Assembly (NCBI RefSeq): GCF_025685565.1 | Contig: NZ_JAGSYE010000002.1 | Span: 1,240,001-1,304,000 of the forward strand | From: Granulicella aggregans | GTDB lineage: Bacteria > Acidobacteriota > Terriglobia > Terriglobales > Acidobacteriaceae | DNA: 64,000 nucleotides | Reading direction: 5' to 3' | Shown: piece after piece, positions 49,603 to 58,325 of the stretch | How positions within the stretch are numbered: position 1 is the stretch's first letter | Layout: each line of letters starts with the position of its first letter | Translations under genes and position numbers: made by a program | The notes under the pieces: generated by a model | Seen by the model: only the letters and a program-made list of their open reading frames with translations | What the model was told of the DNA's origin: nothing | Database searches by the model: none

Positions 49603-50867
49603 TGCACCTCTCCACGTCCCATCTCGCGCCGGCTTCGGCGAACCAGCGAATCGCACGGCTGGCGACGCTCACGGCCGTGCATCGGGCGTTTCATTGGCTG
49701 CACCTGCATCAGCCGCAGCTTCGAATGTGGCAGTTGGAGATGCTTGCGATTCCGGCGCCGACCTTTGAAGAGGCGGCGCGGGCGGCATGGTTTGAGGAAC
49801 GCTTTCGGGCGCTTGGATTGAGCAATGTGCATCTCGACGACGCAGGGAATGTTTTAGGAGAGATTAGGGCGCCTGAAGCGAGCTCGGGCCCCTGCGTTCT
49901 CTTGTCCGCGCATCTCGACACGGTGTTTCCTGCTGAACTTGTGGGGAAGGATTATGCGGCGCTGCTGATTGAAGACGGGTCGCGGATATTCTGTCCGGGC
50001 GTGTGTGACAACGCCGCTGGGTTGACCGGGCTGCTGGCCATCGCCGCGGCACTGCGGTATGCAAGTATCGCGCCGCCAGTGCCTCTGCTGTTCGCGGCGA
50101 ATGTTGGCGAAGAGGGTCAGGGCGATCTGTTGGGGATGCGCCATATCTTTCATCATGGGGCGTACCGTGGACGGATCGCCGCGGCGATTGCGCTCGAGGG
50201 CGCTGGCTCTACTTCAGTGGTGACGAAGGCGTTGGCGAGCCGGAGGTTCCGATTGACGATCCACGGACCGGGTGGGCACTCGTGGACGGATGCAGGACGG
50301 CCGAACCCGATCTTCGTCATGGGGCGTGCGCTTTCGCGTGTGGATGATCTGGTTCTTCCTCCGACTCCACGAACGACGGTGAACGTGGGTCACATTATGG
50401 GCGGGACGTCGGTGAACTCGATCCCAGAGAGTGCGACCGCGCTGATCGATCTGCGTTCGACGAGTGCCGACCGTCTGCGCGACACGGAGGCGGCGATCCG
50501 CGTCGCCTTTGAAGAGACTGTGGTGATCGCTTGTGCTAAAGAGCTGCGGCTGGAGATTGAAGTGATTGGCGATCGGCCCGGCGGCGCGCTAAACGAGAAC
50601 GATCCGCTGCTGGGCACGATCCGCGCGGTGGATCGACACCTGACGCTGCGGACCGAACAACGGCTGGGGTCGACCGACGCCAATATTCCTTTATCGATGG
50701 GGATTCCGGCGGTAGCGATCGGGGCTGGCGGCAAGGGCGGGGGCATTCACACGCTGCAGGAGTGGTACGACCCTACGGGACGTGAGACGGCGCTGCGGCG
50801 CGTGCTGTTAACGGTGCTAGACACTCTGGATCTGGCAACTGGGTCAGAGACGGAGCCGGCCGCTTGA
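49602..50867 (+). CDS. M20-family metallopeptidase
   Basis: 421 residues from the ATG at 49602 in a TGATG overlap with truA. Zinc ligands and catalytic residues are visible: LLSAHLDTVFP (HxD), GVCDNAAGLTGLL (bridging Asp), NVGEEGQGDLLG (catalytic and ligand Glu), then the dimerisation domain and a C-terminal His in KGGGIHTLQEWYD. It fits PepT-like di- or tripeptidases or acyl-amino-acid hydrolases. Cytosolic. Substrate unknown. Confidence 0.9.
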   Translation: MHLSTSHLAPASANQRIARLATLTAVHRAFHWLHLHQPQLRMWQLEMLAIPAPTFEEAARAAWFEERFRALGLSNVHLDDAGNVLGEIRAPEASSGPCVLLSAHLDTVFPAELVGKDYAALLIEDGSRIFCPGVCDNAAGLTGLLAIAAALRYASIAPPVPLLFAANVGEEGQGDLLGMRHIFHHGAYRGRIAAAIALEGAGSTSVVTKALASRRFRLTIHGPGGHSWTDAGRPNPIFVMGRALSRVDDLVLPPTPRTTVNVGHIMGGTSVNSIPESATALIDLRSTSADRLRDTEAAIRVAFEETVVIACAKELRLEIEVIGDRPGGALNENDPLLGTIRAVDRHLTLRTEQRLGSTDANIPLSMGIPAVAIGAGGKGGGIHTLQEWYDPTGRETALRRVLLTVLDTLDLATGSETEPAA

Positions 50868-50894
50868 TGCCGCCGCCTTTGTAAAGTGTCGCGG

Positions 50895-50918
50895 GTCCTT
50901 CGCTTCGCTCAGAAGGAC
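50895..50918. repeat. Short hairpin repeat (GTCCTTC/GAAGGAC)
   Basis: Arms GTCCTTC and GAAGGAC flank GCTTCGCTCA and are followed by GAC. It is related to the element near 11396 and lies between the peptidase gene and the terminator. Confidence 0.6.
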
Positions 50919-50938
50919 GACAGGAGCTAAAAACAGCA

Positions 50939-50968
50939 AAAAGGCGCTCCCTGACAGGAGCGCCTTTT
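50939..50968. terminator. Bidirectional hairpin terminator
   Basis: AAAAGGCGCTCC and GGAGCGCCTTTT form a perfect 12-bp stem with a 6-base loop (CTGACA), with A and T runs at the ends. It serves the convergent peptidase and porin genes. Confidence 0.88.
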
Positions 50969-50989
50969 CGGTAGCGGAGTACGCGTTGA

Positions 50990-52870
50990 CTACGGGATGT
51001 AGTAACGGAAGCCGGTGAAGACCATGTTGTTGGTGGCCTTCGGGTTGACGGCGGTTCCGGTGGAGCTCAGACCGGTCCAGGCTTCGCGGGTCAGGTAGCT
51101 GTAGACCATCGAGTACTGGATGCGTCCCTTGGTGGGTGAGCTAAAGATGCGGTAGGTAAATCCGGCCGAGCCTTCGAGTACAGCGCGGGTGTGGCCCGTG
51201 CAGCTGCTGGTGCTGGGCGAATAACCGTTCGTCGCCGAGGGTGAAGTTTCGGTAGAGCAGGCGGTGTCCTTTTCACCCTGGATCGGAGCGTAGCCCACGT
51301 AGACCGGAGTGGTAGGAGCCGCTGCCGTGAAGCCGGTATAGACGGTGCGCTGGAGGTACTCACCACCGGCGTAGCCGAAGACGTCGAGTTTCTTGGAGGG
51401 GTGCGTCTCGATGGAGAACAGGCCCTGCGAGTTGCGTAGCGGCTCAAGCGTTCCGTTGGGCTTGACGGTCACGTCGCCGAGGTTCGAGGTGCCGTAACGG
51501 CCGGTACCCGTACCCTGGAGGATGTGAACTCCGAGATCGGCATACTTGGTCGCCGAGACACGGGCGTTGGCGAAGAAGCCGCCGCCGATGACGGTGTCGT
51601 TGGTGGCGCTGCCGGAGGGAACAGCGGTCGCGGTCGCGGTGGTAGCGAAAGCCAGCGTCGGGTAGTAACGATCACGGAAGAAGCGGGCGAGGCCGCCGAC
51701 TTCGAAGTGACCGAACTTGGGATCAACGCTGTACTTCACGATGACGTCCGGAGCGACGTTGTTGGAGTAGTTCTGGGCGGTGCTGCCGTTGCCGGTGGAG
51801 TTGTAGAGACCACCGGTGTTACCGGCGCTGCCGAAGAAGAAGTTCGACGGAGCGTTGGTGGTACCGGCGAGTACGATCTGCGACTCTTCAACGCCGAGGG
51901 CGACGTTGTGGATCTTCGCGAAGTTGTAAGCGAAGCGGGCAGCGTACTGACGAGTGAAGGTGAAGCCTACGTGGTACTGAGGGTCGATGGTCTGGGGCAG
52001 ATTCTCTGCTCCGGGAGCTTCGACGATGCCCTTCTTGACTTCAGTAGCAAGCGACCACATCTGACCGGCCTGGAAGGTGAAGCCGGTGTTGGTGGCTGCC
52101 ATGGCCCAGGCTTCGCGCTGACGGGCGGTGTAGCTGTTGGTCTGGTTATCGTTCGAGGTGGTACCGGCGGAGAGGAAGTCGAACTCGTAGTAGCCACCCA
52201 TCTTACCCCAGGAGGTAGGAGCGGTTACGGCCACAGCGAGACGGGACTGGCGGCCGGTCGCGTTGAACTCGCTGGTGAACGCCTGTGCGCTGTTCATGTA
52301 AGGCGTCGAGTTGAAGGGGGTGTTAATGTCGGAGTTGATGGCGCGGGTGCGGTACACGGTTTCGGCCGCGAGGAAGCCACCTGGCTGGATCAGGATGCCC
52401 TTGTAGTGAACTGCGGTGGGCGACTCGATCTTCTCGGTCAGGTCCTTCTTAGTGTCGCTGATGGTGAGCGCGAGACCGGTGTTGGAGTTCTTGAGGTCGG
52501 TGACGGTGCCCTGGAGGCTGGCGACGGCGTCGGCGTTGGCCTGGACGGAAGCGCCTACGCTCTGGGCCTGGGTGGTGGCAGCGGCAGCCGTAGCCTGGGC
52601 ATCACTTGCAGACTGCTGAGCGGCTGCGAGGGCGGCATCCTTGGCCGCGCTCTGCGACTTCAGGTTGTCGATCTCTGCCTGCTGGTTCTGCATCTGCTCA
52701 CGGAGTTCGCGAATCTGACGTTCGGTCGCGGTCTCTTTAGGAGCCTTCGCCACGGCCTTCTTCTTCTTTGCCGTGGTGGAGGTGTGAGTCGGGGTTGTGG
52801 TCTGCGCCGGAACGCGTATGGCGGAAAGCACCATAATCGCTGCCAGTGTCACCTGTAGTTGCTTGGTCAT
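50990..52870 (-). CDS. Porin-like outer membrane protein with coiled-coil N-terminus (DcaP-like)
   Basis: 626 residues from the ATG at 52870 (AGAGG upstream; the longer frame to 52912 is not signal-like). Signal peptide MTKQLQVTLAAIMVLSAIRVPAQ, a Lys-rich linker, then a coiled coil (TERQIRELREQMQNQQAEIDNLKSQSAAKDAAL) reminiscent of DcaP porins, in which this segment forms a periplasmic trimer stem. The barrel follows (LIQPGGFLAAETVYR, GGYYEFDFLSAG, FGHFEVGGLARFF, RIQYSMVYSYLTREAW). It probably passes small anionic solutes; specificity unknown. Confidence 0.85.
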   Translation of the reverse strand: MTKQLQVTLAAIMVLSAIRVPAQTTTPTHTSTTAKKKKAVAKAPKETATERQIRELREQMQNQQAEIDNLKSQSAAKDAALAAAQQSASDAQATAAAATTQAQSVGASVQANADAVASLQGTVTDLKNSNTGLALTISDTKKDLTEKIESPTAVHYKGILIQPGGFLAAETVYRTRAINSDINTPFNSTPYMNSAQAFTSEFNATGRQSRLAVAVTAPTSWGKMGGYYEFDFLSAGTTSNDNQTNSYTARQREAWAMAATNTGFTFQAGQMWSLATEVKKGIVEAPGAENLPQTIDPQYHVGFTFTRQYAARFAYNFAKIHNVALGVEESQIVLAGTTNAPSNFFFGSAGNTGGLYNSTGNGSTAQNYSNNVAPDVIVKYSVDPKFGHFEVGGLARFFRDRYYPTLAFATTATATAVPSGSATNDTVIGGGFFANARVSATKYADLGVHILQGTGTGRYGTSNLGDVTVKPNGTLEPLRNSQGLFSIETHPSKKLDVFGYAGGEYLQRTVYTGFTAAAPTTPVYVGYAPIQGEKDTACSTETSPSATNGYSPSTSSCTGHTRAVLEGSAGFTYRIFSSPTKGRIQYSMVYSYLTREAWTGLSSTGTAVNPKATNNMVFTGFRYYIP

Positions 52871-53149
52871 GGAACCTCTCATAATCATGTTCAGAAGATG
52901 GCCCACAGGCACGATCGAGCCACCTTGGGGGTCTGTTCATCGCTGTTTTCGCAATGTTCTGTGTGACCATCATCCCAAGGTTGCGTTACAGGACTGCGAA
53001 TTTCGGTCACAAATGGGATGAATTGGGGCATTCGCGTGCGATCTTCGGTAACCTTTGGACCGCGTTATCGCTTACGCGGACGAGGAGACAGAGCGATCGC
53101 TCTCCGGACTGCTGTCCAAGAGCGACGCGATTGATTTACCGTTCTTGTC
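52871..53149. other. Divergent intergenic region, no gene supported
   Basis: This 279-bp region separates the divergent porin and GH20 genes and should hold their promoters. I see no conserved motif, repeat or RNA gene in it. Confidence 0.5.
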
Positions 53150-55453
53150 ATGCCAAGGATGAATGCCGGGAGCCCAAAGGGGCCCTTCTCTTCAATACTT
53201 ATCGCACTTACGAAACGCCGGATGGCGCTGCTGTGGATCGGTGCGCTGGCAGGCGCCTCGCCGATGTGGTCGCAGAGTATGGGGCTGCACCTGATCCCTA
53301 TGCCGGTATCCGTGTCGAATATCTCTTCGCAGTCGCTGAGTGCGGGGATTCAGATTACGTGCTCGGCGCCGTGTGCGGCTGAGGACGAGTTCGCGATTGC
53401 GGACTTGAAGGCGAGTCTGGCGGAGCACGGCGTCACGGTGAATGAGACGGCGGCAGTGCATGTGCTGGTGACGCGGTTTGGACCACCGATATCGAAGGCG
53501 ATCTATCAGGATTCACTGCCGACTGAGGAACGGATGGCGCATGGCGATTCGCCGATCGAGTTTCCGGAGCCGATGAAGGCCGAGGGATACGTCATCATTC
53601 CTGACGGCAAGGGACTGGCGGTGACGGCGGAGAGCGCCGAGGGCATCTTTTACGCGCTGCAGACGGTGAAGCAGATGGTCGATGCCGCTCCGGGGCGAGC
53701 GGCGGTACTACATACGGCGACGATCCGCGACTGGCCGGCGATGAAGTATCGCGGGCTGGACGACGATCTTTCGCGCGGGCCGGTGACCACCCTGGAGTTT
53801 CAGAAGAAACTGATCCGGACCCTGGCGGCTTACAAGGTGAATCTGTACTCGCCTTACTTCGAGCATACGGCGGGATATGCGGCGAATCCGCTGTGGGGGC
53901 CTCCGGGAGGGACGGTGACGGCGGCGGACGCGGCGGCTCTGGTGGCGTATGCGAAGCCATACCACGTGATGATCGTGCCGGAGCAGGAGGCGTTTGGGCA
54001 TCTGCACCACAACCTGACGTGGGAGCAGTATCAGACGCTGGCGGAGACGCCGCACGGGGCAGTGCTCGCACCAGGGCAGGCGGGATCGCTCGCGCTGACG
54101 ACGCAGATGCTGACGGAGTTGGCGGGGCAGTATCCAGGGCCTTTCCTGCATATCGGGGCGGATGAGACGGTCGACCTGGGACTGGGGCAGACGAAGGAAG
54201 AGGTGGATTCGCGCGGCCTGGCACCGGTGTATCTCGACTTTATGCAGCGGATTGCGACGGCGGTAGAGCCGCTGCACCGGCGGCTGCTGTTCTGGGGAGA
54301 TATCGCGCAGGATGCACCGGACCTGCTGAAGCAGCTTCCCGATAAGTTCAAGCAGCAGACGATTGCGATCGCGTGGGTGTACAGCCCGGAGCCGAAGGGG
54401 TACGACCGGTTTCTGAATCCTTTCAAGAACGCGGGGTTTGAGACATGGGTTGCGCCGAGCGTGAACAACTATCGCAAGGTGTATCCAAACAACAATCTGG
54501 CGCTGTTGAACATTCAGGAGTTCGCGCGGGATGGGCAGCGGCTGGGATCGACGGGGCTGCTGAACACGATCTGGAACGACGATGGCGAGGGACTGTTCAA
54601 CCAGGACTGGTATGGGATTCTGTTTGGCGCGGCGGCGGCGTGGCAAAAGGGGGAGTCTTCGATCTCCCAGTTCCAGAACAGCTACGCGCAGGTCTTCCAT
54701 AACGACGCGACTGGCAAGCTGAATCAGGCGCAGAAGGAACTAATGGCCGGCCACGCCGTATTGAAAGATCAGGCGAAGGTGGGGGATGCGAGCAACAGCA
54801 TCTTCTGGCTCGATCCGCTGTCGAAGGATGGGTTGAAGATCGGGGCGCAGGTTAGGCCGTACACGCATGAACTTCGGCTTCATGCCGAGGCGGCTTTGAC
54901 GCTAATTGCGGAGGCGCGGGCGGCCGCGGGAGCGAAGGCTGTGGCTGAGCACGCTGCGCCGACCACTGCGGTTTATGAGTCGGAGATTTACGGGGCGGCC
55001 AGTTCGAATCTTGAGGAGCCGGATGCCGTAGATGCGATGGAGCTGGGAGCGAGGCGGATGGATTTGATCGGGCTGAACTTCCAGTTGGCCGATGAGCTGG
55101 TGGAGGGATATCAGCGGGCTTATGCGGCGCAGGGTTCGACCGACAAGAAAGTGCGGGCAGCGGTGGGGCGAGAGCTCTCGGACATCAATGGCGTGAATGG
55201 GCGGATCGAGGATATGCGCGACCGGTACTCCCTGCTGCGGGACATGTTCGCGGCGGAGTGGCTGCGGTCGAACCGGCCTTATGCTCTCCGCCCCGTGCTC
55301 GAGCACTACGACTACACAGTCGGCCTCTTGCTAACCCGGAGCGACCGGTTTCGGAGTGCGCTGCGACAGTGGAACGATAGCCATACACTGCCGTCGGCGG
55401 CGGAGTTGGGCATCCCTTCCGCGCTGGTTACGGTTCCTGTCGGGACAAAGTAA
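53150..55453 (+). CDS. Secreted GH20 beta-N-acetylhexosaminidase
   Basis: 767 residues; the precise start is uncertain (ATG at 53150, 53159 or 53222), but a signal-like stretch (MALLWIGALAGASPMWSQ) follows. An N-terminal GH20b-type alpha/beta domain precedes the TIM barrel. The catalytic Asp-Glu pair is in FLHIGADETVDLG; VPEQEAFGHLHHNL and LLFWGDIAQDAP line the pocket. It should release terminal N-acetylhexosamine from chitin fragments, glycoproteins or murein-derived glycans outside the cytoplasm. It sits 67 bp upstream of nagA in the same direction. Confidence 0.9.
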   Translation: MPRMNAGSPKGPFSSILIALTKRRMALLWIGALAGASPMWSQSMGLHLIPMPVSVSNISSQSLSAGIQITCSAPCAAEDEFAIADLKASLAEHGVTVNETAAVHVLVTRFGPPISKAIYQDSLPTEERMAHGDSPIEFPEPMKAEGYVIIPDGKGLAVTAESAEGIFYALQTVKQMVDAAPGRAAVLHTATIRDWPAMKYRGLDDDLSRGPVTTLEFQKKLIRTLAAYKVNLYSPYFEHTAGYAANPLWGPPGGTVTAADAAALVAYAKPYHVMIVPEQEAFGHLHHNLTWEQYQTLAETPHGAVLAPGQAGSLALTTQMLTELAGQYPGPFLHIGADETVDLGLGQTKEEVDSRGLAPVYLDFMQRIATAVEPLHRRLLFWGDIAQDAPDLLKQLPDKFKQQTIAIAWVYSPEPKGYDRFLNPFKNAGFETWVAPSVNNYRKVYPNNNLALLNIQEFARDGQRLGSTGLLNTIWNDDGEGLFNQDWYGILFGAAAAWQKGESSISQFQNSYAQVFHNDATGKLNQAQKELMAGHAVLKDQAKVGDASNSIFWLDPLSKDGLKIGAQVRPYTHELRLHAEAALTLIAEARAAAGAKAVAEHAAPTTAVYESEIYGAASSNLEEPDAVDAMELGARRMDLIGLNFQLADELVEGYQRAYAAQGSTDKKVRAAVGRELSDINGVNGRIEDMRDRYSLLRDMFAAEWLRSNRPYALRPVLEHYDYTVGLLLTRSDRFRSALRQWNDSHTLPSAAELGIPSALVTVPVGTK

Positions 55454-55520
55454 CTTCAGTACAACTTCTGTCGCAACGAACACATTACACTTGTCGAAAT
55501 TTGATCTAGAATGTTCGTTT

Positions 55521-56681
55521 ATGGCTAAAACGATCACGGCAAGGACGCTTCACACGCCGGATGGCGTCATTGACTATCCCCAGATACGTATTGGGGAGGA
55601 TGGAATGGTCCTATCCATCGAGGCAGGTGAGGCGAACGCCGATGAGACGGTGCTGACCGCGAGCTTTTTGGACGTTCATATCCACGGAGCGGTTAGCCAT
55701 GATGTGATGGAGACCTCGGCGAGCGGATTTGCCGAGATGGAACGATTTCTGGCTACGCGGGGCGTGGGACATTACCTGCCGACGACAGTGACGGCTCCGA
55801 TCGACGAGACGTTGCGGGCGATGGAGCGGATCGCAGATCATATCGAGTCCGCGGACGAACGCGGAGGCGAAGGCCGGGCGACTCCGATTGGGATTCACCT
55901 GGAAGGGCCGTTTCTCTCTCACAGTAAACGCGGGGTGCATCATGCTCCAGATCTGCAGAAGCCGGACATTGGACTCTTCGACCGGTTTCATGAGGCGGCG
56001 CGAGGGCATATCCGTCTGATGACGGTTGCGCCAGAGGTTCCTGGTGCGCTGGAGTTGATCGCCCATGCGACGTCGCGAGGCGTGCGGGTGAGCATGGGAC
56101 ACACGAATGCACTGGCAGCCGAGGCACATGCCGGGATTGCGGCGGGAGCTTCGAGCGCGACGCATACATTCAATGCTATGCGGGCGATGGACCATCGCGA
56201 GCCGGGCGTGGTGAGCGTCGTGCTGACCGATGAGGAAACGTTTGCGGAGCTGATCTGCGACGGGATCCATGTGGCTCCGGAGATGGTGAAGTTGTTCGCC
56301 CGATGCAAGAGCGCAGACAAGGTAATCCTGGTGACCGACGGGATGTCGGCCGCGGGGATGCCGGATGGAACGTTCCGGCTGGGCAACTTCGATGTGCAGG
56401 TGAAGGATGGTCATGCGACGGCGCGCGGGGTGCTTGCGGGGTCGGTGATTACGCTGGACCGGGCGGTGGCGAACTTCGCAAAGTTCACGGGACGGACCGT
56501 GGCGAGTGTCGCGCGCGCCGCTTCTCATAACCCGGCGAAGATGCTGGGGCTGGAAGAGAGATTCGCGTTGGGCGTGGGGCAGCCGGCTAATTTCAACCGG
56601 TTCGGGTTGGATGGAGGACTGGCAGAGACGATTCTTTGCGGGAAGAGGGTGGCGCTTCGAGAGGCAGTCGGAAGGGCTTAG
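55521..56681 (+). CDS. nagA: N-acetylglucosamine-6-phosphate deacetylase
   Basis: 386 residues from the ATG at 55521, where family similarity begins; the upstream frame overlaps the GH20 gene. The amidohydrolase metal and catalytic residues are visible: SFLDVHIHGAVSHDVMET (HxH), GIHLEGPFLSHSKRG (Glu), VSMGHTNA, THTFNAMRAM and LVTDGMSAAGMPDG (catalytic Asp). It deacetylates GlcNAc-6-phosphate for entry to glycolysis or cell-wall synthesis. Pairing with the upstream hexosaminidase makes a GlcNAc release-and-use unit; a GlcNAc kinase or importer is not in the window. Confidence 0.95.
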   Translation: MAKTITARTLHTPDGVIDYPQIRIGEDGMVLSIEAGEANADETVLTASFLDVHIHGAVSHDVMETSASGFAEMERFLATRGVGHYLPTTVTAPIDETLRAMERIADHIESADERGGEGRATPIGIHLEGPFLSHSKRGVHHAPDLQKPDIGLFDRFHEAARGHIRLMTVAPEVPGALELIAHATSRGVRVSMGHTNALAAEAHAGIAAGASSATHTFNAMRAMDHREPGVVSVVLTDEETFAELICDGIHVAPEMVKLFARCKSADKVILVTDGMSAAGMPDGTFRLGNFDVQVKDGHATARGVLAGSVITLDRAVANFAKFTGRTVASVARAASHNPAKMLGLEERFALGVGQPANFNRFGLDGGLAETILCGKRVALREAVGRA

Positions 56682-56729
56682 ATTCTAGGCTCTCCTCACC
56701 GTCGCCGGTGCGTGTTCAACCGGCTGAAT

Positions 56730-57683
56730 CTATGGCGTGAATTGCACTCCTACGAGGCGCTCTGTCTCTGTCCAGAGACGCTTTGCGAGGGCGAGGTCTT
56801 TGGCTAAGGGAGCGATCTTTGCGGGAACGGGATCGCCTCTAAGCTCTTGGAAACCATCTGGGCCATAGTAGCCGCCGGCCATGACATCGGTTGCGGTCGC
56901 GGCGAGGAGGGTGGGCAGCGCGCCGTGGGCGGCATCCTGCGATGCAAACGGTTTGAGGACTGTCATCGCGATGCGCATGGCTAGAGGAAGAACGCCGGCT
57001 GGGCCGCTGGTCTGAAGATTCGTGATCGCGTAGCCGGGGTGGGCGCCGGTGCTGAGGATCGGCGAGCCGGAGGCAGTGAGGCGGCGCTGGAGCTCCTGCT
57101 GAAAGATGAGGTCGGCGAGTTTGGACTGCGAGTAAGCACCGAACATGGGGCTGTAGGCGCGCTCGGACTGGAGATTGTCGAACTCGATCTTCGCCTGGTT
57201 TGCGACGCCGCTGGAGATGGTGACGATGCGCGTGCCGGACCGGCGCTTCAGGTGCCGATAAAGGAGCGCGGTGAGCAGGAAGGGGCCGAGATAGTTGGTG
57301 GCGAACTGGCGTTCGTAGCCGTCTATGGTTAGCTCGCGCTGCGGAACGGCCATGACTCCAGCGTTGTTGATGAGCAGATCGAGGGATTCGCCGGGGAACT
57401 CAGAGGAGATGCGTGCGGCGAAGGCGCGGATGCTGGCGAGTGAGGCGAGGTCGAGAACTGCGGGGGTTAGCTTTGCTGCGGGGATTTGCTGGAGGATGCG
57501 GGTGATGGCTTCGTTGGCTTTGTCGAGGGAGCGGGCGGGGAGGATAACTTCTGCCCCTTTGCGAGCGAGTTCGAGGGCGGCTTCGTAGCCGATGCCGGAG
57601 TTTGCGCCGGTGATGAGGACGCGACGGCCTCGTTGGGAAGGGACGTCATTCGCGGTGAATTTCGTTGTCGATTTCGTAGCCAT
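56730..57683 (-). CDS. SDR-family oxidoreductase (retinol-dehydrogenase-like)
   Basis: 317 residues. Classical SDR motifs: TGANSGIG (cofactor), NNAGVM, Ser in TISSGVAN and the YSQSK catalytic Tyr-Lys. RSLDKANEA after the cofactor motif favours NADP(H). It is divergent from an HxlR regulator, mirroring the qorB/HxlR pair at 33.6 kb. Substrate unknown; a role with reactive carbonyl compounds is a reasonable inference. Confidence 0.9.
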   Translation of the reverse strand: MATKSTTKFTANDVPSQRGRRVLITGANSGIGYEAALELARKGAEVILPARSLDKANEAITRILQQIPAAKLTPAVLDLASLASIRAFAARISSEFPGESLDLLINNAGVMAVPQRELTIDGYERQFATNYLGPFLLTALLYRHLKRRSGTRIVTISSGVANQAKIEFDNLQSERAYSPMFGAYSQSKLADLIFQQELQRRLTASGSPILSTGAHPGYAITNLQTSGPAGVLPLAMRIAMTVLKPFASQDAAHGALPTLLAATATDVMAGGYYGPDGFQELRGDPVPAKIAPLAKDLALAKRLWTETERLVGVQFTP

Positions 57684-57738
57684 GAAGGCAGTATGCTTCT
57701 ATTAGTATCCAATGGCAATAAGGCACCTTTTTAGCTTG

Positions 57739-57745
57739 TACTTAC
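57739..57745. promoter_or_regulatory. TACTTAC half-site in the second HxlR intergenic region
   Basis: The same TACTTAC heptamer as the right arm of the palindrome at 33672-33678 occurs 13 bp before this HxlR start codon, followed by GGGGGTAACTC. Only a half-site is clear. Confidence 0.35.
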
Positions 57746-57758
57746 CTGGGGGTAACTC

Positions 57759-58178
57759 ATGGCGAAAAGCAAGAAGAATCGGATCGACTGGGCTGAGGCG
57801 AATGCGGCGTGCGAGGCGCTGACGGAGCAGCAGGACTCGTTGACACGGGACATTGTGACGCGGCTGGCGGAGAAGTGGACGCTGTGGGCGCTGGCTGAGC
57901 TCGCAGAGGCGGAGGGGCCGCTGCGGTTTTCGCGGCTCATGGAGCGGGTGGAGGGAGTGAGCCAAAAGTCGCTGACGAAGGTGCTGCGGCAGTTGGAGCG
58001 GGACGGGCTGGTGACGCGCACGGTGTTTGCGGAGGTGCCTCCGCGGGTGGAGTACGCGATCACGGATCTGGCGCTGGAGATGCTGGAGTTGGTGCATCCG
58101 CTGTGGCGATGGACGACGATAAATATCGCGAAGTTCGAAGCGGCTCATGCGGGGTATGACCGGGGGCATGGGAGATAG
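57759..58178 (+). CDS. HxlR-family transcriptional regulator (divergent to SDR)
   Basis: 139 residues; GGGGG precedes the ATG. Winged-helix region: RLAEKWTLWALAELAEAEGPLRFSRLMERVEGVSQKSLTKVLRQLERDGLVTR with the family wing VPPRVEYAIT. It has one Cys near the start (NAACEALTEQ), the usual location of the sensing thiol in the family. It presumably represses the divergent SDR gene and itself. Confidence 0.9.
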   Translation: MAKSKKNRIDWAEANAACEALTEQQDSLTRDIVTRLAEKWTLWALAELAEAEGPLRFSRLMERVEGVSQKSLTKVLRQLERDGLVTRTVFAEVPPRVEYAITDLALEMLELVHPLWRWTTINIAKFEAAHAGYDRGHGR

Positions 58179-58250
58179 CCGGGGGCTTCAATGCCCTTGA
58201 TGGGTTCTGTTAAAGAGAGACGCATCAGGCTCGGGTGAGGGTGGAGAAAT

Positions 58251-58290
58251 GCGGGGGTCTCCACTTCGCTACGCTCCGGTCGAGATGACG
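58251..58290 (-). repeat. GTCATCTCGACC-type intergenic repeat (reversed)
   Basis: GCGGGGGTCTCCACTTCGCT followed by ACGCTCCGGTCGAGATGACG, the reverse of the copies at 15146 and 16531. It lies between the convergent HxlR and GH43 genes. Confidence 0.7.
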
Positions 58291-58325
58291 TGTTCTCGCA
58301 CACGAGTAGAGCTAGCGGTCACCAG

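Noticed and set aside
56698..56711. Hairpin between nagA and the convergent SDR gene as terminator
   Set aside because: The stem is only five pairs (CACCG/CGGTG) without a T run; too weak to call.
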